64,000 bases of DNA from Cunninghamia lanceolata. Its lineage: Eukaryota; Streptophyta; Pinopsida; Cupressales; Cupressaceae. Below are positions 1-11,074 of the stretch, piece by piece (position 1 is the first letter of the stretch; every line of letters starts with the position of its first letter). Position numbers and translations under genes: made by a program. The stretch covers positions 7,874,001 to 7,938,000 of the forward strand of contig BSBN01000297.1 in assembly GCA_027924645.1 (NCBI GenBank). Reading direction: 5' to 3'. The notes below the pieces were generated by a model. It had not been told where the DNA came from and searched no databases. It saw only the letters and a program-made list of their open reading frames with translations.

Positions 1-908
1 CTTGGCCATAATCCCATTTCCTGGCCATAATATAGTACCATGTGCATGAAGAGTGAGTAGTGCTCAAAAGAGACTGATGAGGCATTGTTCTTGATTGCAG
101 TTAAACCAGAATCAATTCTTCCAAAAACATAGGCAACATAGTCAAACTACCTAGCATTGTGGCATTGGATATTTGTGGCTATCACCATTAAAGGAATTCT
201 CATAAAATTAGGAACCTCTGATCCTAGGACTTGGCCCACGGAATAATATGTGTATTGAATATATGGTTCAAACAATGACACATGAAATGAAGGTCCATCA
301 TTATCATTAAGAGGCACTATTTCTCCTTCTACCTTAGGCCTGTGAAGAGGTAATCTCCATCCATTATATGTGGTATCCATTCTCTAGTATTCTTTGTCCA
401 AATCTTCATAAACTATGGGAACAATACACAAATCATCCAAATCAAATACTTCACAAATGGCATTTTTGGACAAATGTATAACAGGCTCTCCTTGCAGATT
501 GCATATGGCCTTGAGGCTTGGGTTGTAATGTTTAGCCAGTAGTTTGAGGAGTTTTGCATTCACAAACACATCAGGAATGACCAATTTGCCCAAATTCAAG
601 TGCCATGGATTAGACACTGGGACATTCCTGAATCTTCTATTGTAATGGAATTTGAATAATTCATAACCTCTTATTGGTGTCCACACATTTCCAAGGTATT
701 TGCATTTGTCTTCCAATTTCTCTACCTTTGCCCTAAGTTGTGCAGACCTTCGGGCTTTAGGGGTTAATCCAGACAATTGGTCAATTAAATCCTAATTCAG
801 TTTCCTGTCTTTTATTTTTTCGTCAGGGCTTTTGTCAATTTTTTGTTTCTTGGGCTTATTGGTTTCAGTCGGCTATTTTCTGCCCTTTCCTTTCACTGGG
901 GTCTCCAT
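1..908 (-). pseudogene. Element C ORF2 remnant (unrecognised retroelement protein), C-terminus outside window
   Basis: I do not recognise a named family. The frame can be followed from an ATG at 908 (METPVKGKGRK, a basic start) through a Lys-rich linker, then a conserved-looking block at 776-384 (YLGNVWTPIRGYELFKF near the start, EPVIHLSKNAICEVFDLD near its end), then 380-1 after an in-frame stop and small shift. Further stops lie at about 875, 797 and 146. The block ending in a P-x-x-x-x-x-x-AI-x-x-V-x-x-L pattern resembles the equivalent part of element D ORF2 at 61650-61752, and the LFMHMVLYYG stretch near 60-20 sits where D and E have an FYF..ELP motif. Homology to D and E is therefore suggested by position and pattern but is weak by eye. 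It follows a gag-like frame and replaces the position where pol would be expected. Confidence 0.55.
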
Positions 909-2325
909 TACAATTATGGATGGCAAATTCAAACTGTAGTCTATCACACAAAGGTTTTTTGAGTATGTAGCTGTTATGTGATGATTGAACTCCTCTATCC
1001 TTTCCTCTGAGTTCTCACTTATGCACTCCTCTTAGACAATTCATTTGAATCTAATTGTAGTGATTTTGAATGGCTCTTCAAAGGATTTCTTCCTTGTCTA
1101 CAATTAATTATTCCAGTGTATTAATTTTTGTGATCATTGTGAGATGTCACATCATCATAACTCCCTTCATTGGTAGGACTTTTGTAATGTTAGGGCGATC
1201 CAATATCTTCTTATGGTGTGAACATTTACGTGTGGATCAATCGTTGTGACCCTTCATTTTGTCTCCTCAATGTCATCTTTTATAAAAACATATATAAGTT
1301 TGTATCGGCAAGATATTTCGAGGTCTACCTGATATAGAAATGGGCATGTCTATCATCGGCCTGACTTACTTTATCACCGTGGGAATAGCATCTTACTCTG
1401 ATATCTCAAGTGTCTTTGATATGAATATCGGTAAGAGTCTTATCGATAAATGTGGCTACTATCATCATTGGAACAACATACGATATCGGGATGACTTGAT
1501 CCATGCTATCTGATCTCGGTTGTTTCCTTGATACTTTTCTTTTTATCCTTCATCATAATGATCATTCACAATATGTCACCGACATCCTTCATCATTGTGA
1601 CCATCAGTTCGGTAAACTTTGTTTCGACTTGTTCACCTTTGCCAATGGTTTTTTCCTCTATACATATCGGTGTGACTTAGGCTGAAACAATCCCTTTGGT
1701 CGCTGAGACATTAACATGTCGGAGACACTCTAATTCTTCACCCTGATGTGTATTTCTTTCCGATGCGCCACTAGCTCTGTCCATTCACAGGTTGTTTGGT
1801 GAGATTCCCACTGAACTTTCTTATTGATGTGATCTATATTGTCGGGGAAGTGTTCAGAGTATCCTTCGATACTATTTTCTTGGCTGATAGTCTTTACCGT
1901 TGATTAACTCGGCATGACTGGGATTTTTCTTTCTGATGAAAGGTCATCAGTGTCACTTTCTTCATCGGTGATTCCTAAAGTCTTCTCTCTGACCATTATT
2001 CTCATGCCGATACTCATTTTAGCCCATCTCATATAGAGCATGGATCGGTATAAAGAAACTAAGATCCTACTGAAATTAAGGAACTGAGGCCCCTTATTGT
2101 ATATGGTGTGATGGGTGAGACAAATATTTGTGGTAAAGATCATGTGATCTTATAGAATTCATCCATTGCTGTTATGATTTTGGGCACATGATTTTTTGAT
2201 TTGGTTAGACATGGGGTGGGTAGGAATATAGGAAAATTTTGAAATTTTCCTGTCCCAACACTCTGCACAAACTGTCTCTGAATTATGTACTATTTTTCCT
2301 TCATTAGCTTCTATATAAACTATCT
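909..2325. other. Element C spacer between gag and ORF2, no supported gene
   Basis: No frame here continues from gag or into ORF2 except a short open stretch just upstream of the ATG at 908. From about 1310 to 2050 the sequence is unusually rich in TCGG/CCGA words (for example near 1313, 1353, 1427, 1484, 1666, 1964, 2008, 2043), while flanking element sequence is poor in CG. It may be an unrecognised insertion: a TGAGATGTCACATC start near 1150 is LTR-like, but I could not find a matching end or TSD. Confidence 0.4.
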
Positions 2326-3534
2326 TCACATTAGTTGTTGTTTCCTCATCATTAGCTTCTCCAGTAACAGGTTCTTGATGACATTCACTGCTTGATTCTT
2401 TTCTCCTCCAAACTTGAAAATAGGTTCCTCTAAATGGTCTTCTGTCAAATCTTCTTTCATCTCTTCTGTATCCTTCACTGTGATAAGAATTGTGACTCCT
2501 GTCATTTCTCCCTCTATAGTTTGAATTACTGTCCTTGTTCTACTTTGCATAAGGTCTTCTATCTCTGTACCCTAATCCAACATATGAATACTTTAGTCTA
2601 TACCTCCCTCTGAACATACAGGTAACATTTCTCCATTCCTGTCCATCAATCCATCCATAGTTCTTCTGTATACAACCTACCATAGATTTTCTCCTTCTCA
2701 TTTTATCCCAACACATCCTTTCAGAACAATTCCTTAATCCACAAAACTTACAAGGGTATAGATCCCAACACAATTCCTTTTCATGCCCATGTCTATTGCA
2801 ATGTGAACAATACATACCTCTTCTTCCCTGATTTGATTTGTTTGAATTTGCAATAACATCCTTACCTATGTCATATCCTATGCCTTTACTTAATCTTATT
2901 ACTGGTTCAATCGGTTTTGTAATTCCTTGCTGATGCTTTCCCAATCCTTGTCCTTCATATTCCATTCTTTGCATGATTTTGAAACCAATACCATCACAAA
3001 AACTGCAGGTTTAGTTACACTATCATCTTCAATTTCACTTTCTAAAGAAACTTCTGCATCATCACAAAAATCATTAGTATCACAAGAAACATCACAAAAT
3101 TCAGGTTTAGATCTCAAATTTTCATTCTCTTCTCTACATGTTGCAAGTGACTGCTCTAACTAATTAATTGGTTCTCTCAAATCTAATATTTCATTTTTCT
3201 GCAAACTGTTCTCCTTCTTCAATTCATCCGAACTATCTTCTAGATCTCTATTCCTCTGTTCAACCTTATAAAACAACTTAAATCCTTCTAGTTCTATAAA
3301 TTTCTTTTCAACATCCTCAAACAGGTTTAGCTCTGCTTCTAGCTCTTCATTTCTTCTCTTTACATCTTTCAGTTCTTCTTCAAGGGCATCAAACTTGTCT
3401 ACTCCTAGATCTTTCATCTTCTCTAACAATGCTGAATTACATTTCTTGACTTCGCATAATTCTCCTTCCAAAATATCCTTTTCACACATTAGGGTTTCAT
3501 TTTCTTTCTTCATCCTCTTTCCAATCTTCCCCAT
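2326..3534 (-). pseudogene. Element C gag-like protein: coiled coil, G-patch-like segment, variant zinc knuckles
   Basis: The frame starts at MGKIGKRMKKENETL (3534), followed by about 110 residues of Glu/Lys/Leu-rich heptad-like coiled coil. After stops and a frameshift near 2974 comes a glycine motif, YEGQGLGKHQQGI, of G-patch type, then YCSHCNRHGHEKELCW, a canonical CX2CX4HX4C knuckle. About ten residues later comes CKFCGLRNCSERMC, which has Cys where the knuckle His is expected. A basic, Arg/Tyr-rich tail follows, and the frame is lost near 2326. This order fits a retroelement capsid/nucleocapsid protein (Gag), which would package the element's RNA. It is broken by frameshifts at about 3160, 2960 and 2545. 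Confidence 0.7.
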
Positions 3535-3613
3535 CTAAAACAAATTAGTTAAACAACTGAATTTGGAAAGTTTACCAAATATTCCTTGCCTTGATCTTTC
3601 CTCTATGATGACA

Positions 3614-4484
3614 TGATGAAGGGGGTAAATCATAAAACACACAACATAAATGGAACACAGAAAATAGAATATTCTTTATTGATCTGGGCAACTCATTACA
3701 TTACAAAGGCTTAATTACAATAAGAGGAATCAATCCTCCACAGGCCGCAACACACTACAACTACATCTCACCAGGCTCTAGAATCTTCTACCTTTTGTAA
3801 CCCCAAATTGGCTAAGGTTTCTATTTTCCCACCTATTCTTGACTCTACACTTTCCCCCTTAACTCTACTACCGCCCAGGGTTCCCAAAATAGTCATAAAT
3901 AGCACTTTTTGGTGTCCTCCAACTAAATTTTGAAATTTGCAACTCCCTCCAAAAGTAGGTCAACTTCCGGGAAGCATAACTTTTGATATGGGTGTCTGAT
4001 TGATGAACCGTTTTAAGCACCGAAAAGCTCGCGATGTGAACTATCATGCTAGAAATCCATAAATGGATTTATGTCAACTTTTTTGGATGTTATGGGATGT
4101 TTTAGTGCCTCATATCTCATTTTAGAAATTTTCAGGGGCTTTTCAGAAAACAAAAACTTTAATATCTTTCAGCTCACAAATGATCTTTGCCTGATTCCTT
4201 CACCAAAGGTCTTATATTTCCATTATGAAGTTTTTTGTAAGTTTTCACTTCAATCTATGCCCAAATGCAAACTTTCCTAAAATGGCAGGTAAACTTTCCA
4301 AAACTGACAGTTTGCTATTTTTAGTAGTTTTGGAAAAACTGAAAGTCCTACATCATTATTTAGGATATTATGGAACCAGAAATACTAATTATGGAAAGAA
4401 ATGAAAACAATTGTAATGATTTTGAAGCAACATCTTTTTGGGTGATGTAAGATTACCCTTACACCACTGGATGCTCTTGCATCA
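3614..4484 (-). repeat. Element A 3' LTR
   Basis: 871 bp, matching 9144-10017 along its whole length with scattered substitutions. On the minus strand it runs TGATGCAAGAGCATCC to CCCCCTTCATCA. The internal sequence just before it (GGTGTC at 4490-4485) is the end of a weak polypurine-type tract and is conserved before the LTR of element B. Confidence 0.93.
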
Positions 4485-4522
4485 GACACCCAAGGTAATT
4501 TGAGAAATGACCCCGCCACATC

Positions 4523-7500
4523 TCAGGTGTTTGTTTGAGGAAAACCCAAAGGGTCGACCTCTGCCTTAGACAACCAAGAAGAATATTCAACAGGCCTTCC
4601 TTTCCATTTCACCAGATATTCTTCATATTGCCTGTTCCGAGTACTTCTTTCCACACGGCTATCCAAGATTTCTTCTATCTCCTCTGTTGAAGTAGATGCC
4701 AGAATACTCCACTGTTCTTCTGTTGGTCCATCCTCTATGCCACCCTCATGATATTCTGTTAAATCAACAATGTTGAACACATGGGAAATATTGATCCCAA
4801 TTGGTAGCTCTACCTCATATGCATTTCTTGAATCATGCTTCTTCAAGATTTTGCACGACCCAAATTTCTTCATTTTCAACTTATTGTATGTTCCAATTGG
4901 GAACCTTTCTTTTCTCAAGTGAACCATGACTTCATCTCCTAAATGGAACTCCTTATACCTCCTCTTCTAATCTGCCTTATCCTTGTATTGAATATTCATC
5001 TTATTAATGTGCTTCCTCACCTCTTCATGCAAATTCTTCAGATGTTCTAGAAAGTCTTTGGCTTCGGCACTTGTCTTTTCTACTTTGTCTAGCTTCCTTA
5101 ACTCATAAGCATTTCTTGGGCTATTGCCATATGCAATCTGGAATGGTGATTTACTAGTACTCCTATTGACAGAATTGTTGTAAGCAAATTCTACCTGTGG
5201 TAAAATCAAATCCCATCCCTTGGGCTTGTCTCCTACTAAACATCATAGCAGGTTACCCAAACTCCTATTCACCACTTCCATTTGCCCATCAATCTGTGGA
5301 TGGTGTGCAGAACTGAATTTCAAATCTATTTTTCAACTTCTTCCACAATGTCCTCCAGAAATAACCAACAAACTTGGTATCTCAATCTGAAACTATGCTG
5401 TTTGGTAGACCATGTAATCTCACCACCTCTCTGAAAAATAATTCAACAATATGAACAGCATCATTAGTCTTCTTCCAAGGAATGAAATGTGCCATCTTTG
5501 AGAATCTATCCACCACCACAAAAATGGAATCATGTCCTCTCTGTGTCCTTGGTAAACCAAGAACAAAATCCATACTAATATCATCCCATGGCTTCTCTGG
5601 TACAGGTAGTGGCTAATATAGACCTGTATTCTGACTTGATCCTTTTTCCATCTGACATACTCTGCAACTCTGTACAAATTTCCTCACATCCTGCTACAAT
5701 TGTGGCCAATAATAATTTTCACCAACAATAGCAATGGTCTTATCTCGACCAAAGTGTCCGACAAATCGTCCACTATGCTTCTCCTTAATCAGGTTCTCTC
5801 TCATGGAACTCCTCGGAATGCACAACTAGCTTTCTTTAAACAACATGCCATCTTGGATTATGAAATCCAACCATTTTGTCATGTTGAAAGTAACAGGTTC
5901 CATACAAGCTTTCTAGGCCTCTGTAAAATCTAGATCTTCAGGATATAAACTTTTGAGCTCATCGAACCCAACAACCTCTATCTTCATTTTTGTAAACAAA
6001 TTCTGCCTTTTGCTCAAGGCATCTACAACTCTGTTGGACTTCCCACTCCTATGCTTAAAAAAAAAGTATAACTCTACAAAAACTCAACCCATTTTAAATG
6101 CCTTTGGTTCAACATTCCTTGACTATAAAGATACTGCAAAGCCCGATGATCAGTATATAAAACAAACTCTTTTGGCAACAGACAATGTCTCCATTTCTTC
6201 AAATCCTGAACTACTGCATAAAATTCCTGATCATAAACATAATACTTTTTCTTGGCATCCTTAAGCTTCTCACTAAAATAGGCAATGGGCTTACCTTCTT
6301 GACTCAAAACAACTCCTATAGCACTGCCACTAGCATCACAATCTACTTGAAATACTTTATTGAGATTTGGAAGTGCCAAAATAGGTTGCTCTGTGACTTT
6401 CTACTTCAATGTATCAAATCTTTTGTCTGCTCCTTTAGTCCATCTAAACTCTTTTCTATCCCCTCTCATTGTCTCAGTTAGGGGTGCACAAATGCTACTA
6501 AAATTCCTGATAAACATTCTATAAAAACTTGCCAAACCATGAAAAGATCTTACCTCGGAAGCACTCCTTGGCATAGGCCATTCAATGATAGCTCTCACCT
6601 TCTCTGGGTCCATCTTAAGACCTTCCTCTAAGACAACAAATCCTAGGTATACCAACTCCTTTGCAAAACTACATTTTTTCAGATTAATCAACAACTTCTC
6701 CTCCCTCAGCTTCTCTAAAACTCTTTTGATATGCATCAAATGCTCATCCCAAGTCTTATTGAAAATCAAAATATCATCCAAATAAACAATAACAAAACTT
6801 CCCCAAAATTCTTTCATTACCTCATTCATGAGCCACATGAATGTGCTTGGTGCATTGGTTAGCCCAAATGGCATGACTAACCACTCATACAAACCCTCCT
6901 TTGTCTTGAAGACTATTTTCCATTCATCTCCTTCTCTGATTTGGATCTGATGATACCCACTCTTCAGGGCAATCTTCGTGAAGTACTTGGCTCCACTCAA
7001 ACAATCCATTATATCATCCATTCTTGGCAATGGAAACCTATACTTGATCATGATCTTATTTATGGTTTGAGAATCTGTACACATTCTTCACTCTCGATCT
7101 TTCTTTGGTGCTAGTATTGCAAGTACCACACATGGACTCAAGCTCTCCCTTATCAGTCCCTTCCTCAACAATTCGTGAACTTGTCTGTTCAGCTCTTCAT
7201 TTTCTGCAGGGGTCATTCTACGGGCTGCCTTGTTTGGCGAATTGGCTCCTGGTATCAAATCCATTTGATGACTTATCTTCCTTACCGGTGGTAAACCTTC
7301 TAGTACATTATCAGAGATAATGTCTTGATATTCTTCCAACATATTTGAAACTTTTGCTGGTACATCTTCATATTTCTCTTGACTAATCTTAGGAATCAAT
7401 GCAAAACAATGACGCTCATGCTTCATACCTTCCAAAAATTTCCTACCATCTACCAAGCAAATTCTGGCAGTACTACATACCTTTTCTTCCACCTCCTTCA

Positions 7501-9042
7501 AGGGCTTCAACTTATGACAAACTCCATCCTTTGTTAGGGAATATGTGTTTGAACGGCTATCATGGACATCACTCCTATCACACTACCAGGGCCTCCCCAA
7601 CAACATATGACATGCATCCATTAGTATGATATCACACAGCACCTCATCATGGTAGTCCCCAATCTCAAACTTCACTAAACACTGCTCATTGACCAAAGCT
7701 CTGTGGTCCTTTTGCAACCATGCAATCCGATATGGATGTGGATGCTTTCTTCTTGTCAACTTCAACTTGTCCACCATCTCCTCTAAAACAAGATTGTCAG
7801 TACTTCCACTGTCAATAATAATATCACAACACTTACCTTCACATTTGCACCTTGTGCGGAATAAACTCTTCCTCTGATTGGGTTCTTTCTCCTCATTCAA
7901 CAAAGTTCTTCTGACAACTAGGGTTTCTCCCCTTTCAGCATCTTTAGAACGCTCATACTGCACATCTTCATCTACATGTGCAACTTGTGCATTACCTTCA
8001 GGTCTTCTATTTGTCCTTCCTTGATGTTGCAAACACTCGTATGCTTGATGCCCTTCTTCTCCACATTGGAAATAGGTTCCTTTGAAACCTCCTCTTCTGA
8101 GTCCTTGCCTAGGTCGACCTCTTCCTCTTCCTCTTTGCTCACCACTGTTCTGGTCACGAGGGTGATAGGAATTATCCCCTCTCTGATTTTGACTAGTGCC
8201 AACGTCTTCACTTTTCTTTTGATCTTCATTACGGCCTCCATACCTGGTCTTCCACTTGTCCTTCCGCCTTGACATCTTCCCCTTTGCTTGCTATCAAATC
8301 TTTTATTCAGCTTCTCTTCCACCTTCAGGAAAAACTGGTATGCATCTTCTATGGTGGTCATTCTGATTAGGCTTAGCTCCTCTTGAATACTTGGCCTTAA
8401 CCTATTAATGTAATGAGATACCTTCTTCTTGTTGGGCTCTGCATGGCCTGTCCTTATAGTAATCTTATAAAACTCTTCTGTATACTCCTTGATAGACTTG
8501 TTACCTTGCTTCAATCCTTGTAGTTTCTTTAGCAACTTCATCTCATAGTCCATAGGAATGAACTACTTTTTTAGTTTCTACACCATCTGATCCCATCTGG
8601 TGATCTTTCCTTTTACTCTTCTATTCCTCTCTAACTGGACCTCCTTCCACCAAATACTAGCATGGCCCTTCAACTTTGTTTTTGCAAACTTGACCCAATC
8701 TGGGTCCTCCACATCTTCATACTTGAAATACTCCTCCATGTCATTGATCTAATCAATAAGATGTTCTAGATTCAAATCTCCAAAATATGTAGAAACTTCA
8801 ATCCTGGGCCTCTTTCCAATCTTTGAAATGGCCCTCAACAACCTAACTTCTGCAGGATCTCCTACAGCTTCTTGTTCTTTCTCAGATAGCTCTTCTTCAG
8901 CTTCATCCTCGCTTTCTTCTCTTGTTCTCGGATCAAACCCTCTTCGCAACTCCTTTTGCAATGCATCAATTTGCCTTTGCATGGCTCTAAAACCCTTTTC
9001 CATCAAAGCATTCCTCCCAATACGATTTCTTCATGGAGGCAT
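4523..9042 (-). pseudogene. Element A gag-pol polyprotein (chromovirus), inactivated
   Basis: Domain order on the minus strand: gag from ATG 9042 (coiled N-terminus, capsid-type block about 8750-8290); zinc knuckle CGEEGHQAYEC near 8065-8030; protease with IIIDSGSTDN near 7820; reverse transcriptase about 7300-6500 with YLDD at about 6776-6787; RNase H about 6379-6074; integrase about 5740-5000 (MDFVLGLPR and IVSD blocks); and a C-terminal chromodomain about 4690-4530 with [15 protein letters not shown]. The first RT catalytic motif reads FTKIAL near 6970, where FTKIDL is expected, so a catalytic Asp is lost. Stops and frameshifts occur, for example a TGA (from CGA) shortly after the gag ATG and a shift near 8275. 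Its role would have been self-replication and integration; chromodomains are known to direct integration to particular chromatin. Confidence 0.93.
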
Positions 9043-9129
9043 CTTGATCTTTGTAGCAAACCCACAACCTCAGGTCCTGGTGCAAACTGCCTCATAGTCG
9101 GCGATCTATCTACACACTTAGGAACCCTT

Positions 9130-9143
9130 GCTTTGATACCACT
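9130..9143 (-). promoter_or_regulatory. Element A primer binding site (tRNA-iMet type)
   Basis: The minus strand reads AG then TGGTATCAAAGC immediately inside the 5' LTR, a one-mismatch version of the plant initiator-Met primer site TGGTATCAGAGC. Confidence 0.88.
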
Positions 9144-10017
9144 TGATGAAGGGGGTAAATCATAAAACACACAACAATAAAAATGGAACACATAAAATAG
9201 AATATTTATTTATTGATCTAGGCAACTCATTACATTACAGAAGCTTAATTACAATCAAAGGAATCAATCCACCACAAACTGCAGCACACTAAAACTACAC
9301 CTCACCAGGCTCTGGAATCTTCTGCCTTCTATAACCCCAAATCGGCTAGGGTTTCTATTTTTCCACCTATTCTTGACTCTACACTTTCCCCCTTAACTCT
9401 ACTACCGCCCAGGGTTCCCAAAATAGTCATAAATAGCACTTTTTGGTGGCCTCTAGCTAAATTTTGAAATTTACAACTCCCTCCAAAAGTAGGTCAACTT
9501 CCGGGAAACATAACTTTTGATTCGGGTGTCTGATTAACGAACTGTTTTAAGAGCTGAAAAGCTCGCGATGTGAACTATCACGCCAGAAATTTGTAAATGG
9601 ATTTCCATCAACTTTTAAGAATGTTATGGGATGTTTTAGTACCTCATATCTTGTTTCAGAAATTTTAGGGGCTTTTTGAAAAACAAAAACTTTAATATCT
9701 TTTATCTCACAAATGAACTTTGTTTGATTCCTTTGCCAAAGGTCTTATATTTCCATTATGAAGCTTTCTATAAGTTTTCACTTCAATCTTTTCCCAAATG
9801 TGAACTTTTCTAAAATGGCAGGTAAACATTCCAAAACTGGCAGTTTGCTATTTTTAGCAGTTTTGGAAAAATTGAAAGTCCTACATCATTATTCAGGATA
9901 TTATGGAACTAGAAATACTAATTATGGAAAGAAATGAAAACAACTGTAATGATTTTGAAGCAACATCTTTTTAGGTGATGCAAGATTACCCTTACACCAC
10001 TAGATGCTCCTGCATCA
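9144..10017 (-). repeat. Element A 5' LTR
   Basis: 874 bp, partner of 3614-4484. It ends with TTCATCA next to the primer site and starts with TGATGC next to the TSD tgaca. Confidence 0.93.
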
Positions 10018-10104
10018 TGACATTTGTTACTTCTAGGGTTTCACACAACACTTTATTAGATTCACAACCAGCCCAACAAATTCGAAACCAGCTCTGATAC
10101 AACT
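10018..10104 (-). promoter_or_regulatory. Element C leader start with primer binding site
   Basis: The minus strand reads AGTTGTATCAGAGC at 10104-10091, one mismatch from the tRNA-iMet primer site, directly inside LTR C. The leader continues to the element A insertion point and resumes at 3613 toward the gag ATG at 3534. Confidence 0.8.
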
Positions 10105-11074
10105 TGATGCAATCAAGGTAGGAGGGTTTGGTTAGGGACTGTCCAACCTTGCAGCCTTAAACAATTAACTCCATGGACATACAGATATGCAACGGAAGCT
10201 TATAGTTTAGCAATAGGAAGATAAAACAGATTCATGAACACATAACATCAAATTTATCCTAGGAAAGCCCTAATAGGGAAAAACCTAGCCTTCAAAGCTC
10301 ATCCTTCATATATATTTGATTTCAAAACACAATACACATGCCCCAAGGGCTTTACAGGTGCTAGGCCCCAACCCAAGGATTACAACCAATTCATATAACA
10401 ACTCTCTTGCATGAATTCTGTCGTCGGATTAGCAATTCTTAGCTCTATAACGTCTTCTATCCTCTACTCTGTTCTTCACTCCAGTTCTGCTACTTCTTTA
10501 GATCATAATAACTTATCTTCATGCTCTAGATCTTCGTGTCATTGATCACCCCCATAAATAATCCTTTTTCTCTTATTTATATCATCTGCAACCTTACAAA
10601 TCATCAACAAGTCAGCCAGATTACATCGGCTAGCTTATGTAATGTTTACACTAAATAGGTCAGGCCTAAACATAAGGCACAACTTCATAAATACATAAAA
10701 CTTCACGCGAACCGCACTGAAGGTTGGCCAGGTCCTTAAACTTCATCAACCAATTCTTCTTTTCGCTCCACAAGTCACAGGAATGATCCGTAAGCCGATT
10801 GGACTCCACTAAACACTATCGGCTCTATTATGCAAAAACAGTCAACCTTCCGGCAGGGATATCTTTTCAGAATCAAAGCCACATGATTTGAATTCTTGAT
10901 ATGTTGTAATTTCCTATGTCTAGATGCTAAGTCTAGATCCATAGCCTCTCATACTCAAACTCTGGAATTCTACAAGGTCACTTTCTCTGCATACTCAAGC
11001 TTCTGTCAACTGTCTCAATGATTCTGAATTCTTTTGGATGCTTTTGCATCAGTCTTCCAAATGCTCTTGCATCA
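10105..11074 (-). repeat. Element C 5' LTR
   Basis: 970 bp; the minus strand runs TGATGCAAGAGCATTTGG to CTACCTTGATTGCATCA. A second TGATGCAAAAGC lies 23 bp inside the start (11051), so the outer boundary could be questioned, but element B coding resumes exactly at 11075, which supports 11074. A TATA-like ATATAAATAAG lies near 10577-10587 on the minus strand and a copia-like GGTTTTTCCC motif near 10280. The partner LTR is outside the window. Confidence 0.8.

Larger units (their letters stand above)
3614..10017 (-). mobile_element. Element A: complete Ty3/gypsy chromovirus, decayed, TSD tgaca
   Basis: Two LTRs (3614-4484 and 9144-10017, about 0.87 kb each, clearly the same sequence by eye) flank a minus-strand gag-pol frame. 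The perfect 5-bp TSD tgaca lies at 3609-3613 and 10018-10022. LTRs begin TGATGC and end TCATCA on the minus strand. The primer site is at 9130-9141. The C-terminal chromodomain places it among chromoviruses. It sits in the leader of element C, so it is the youngest visible insertion in the left stack. Confidence 0.95.
1..11074 (-). mobile_element. Element C: pol-less LTR retrotransposon, 3' part outside window, interrupted by element A
   Basis: Reading the minus strand: LTR 11074-10105, primer site 10104-10091, short leader, then element A (3614-10017) inserted in the leader, then a gag-like frame (3534-2326), a spacer, and an ORF2-like frame (908-1) that runs off the window. No protease, integrase or reverse transcriptase is visible between gag and ORF2. 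The LTR abuts element B's pol frame exactly at 11074/11075, so C appears inserted in B; the TSD would be gtatc, but the other copy is outside. The LTR carries a copia-like GGTTTTTCCC motif. The lineage assignment is inference. Confidence 0.75.
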
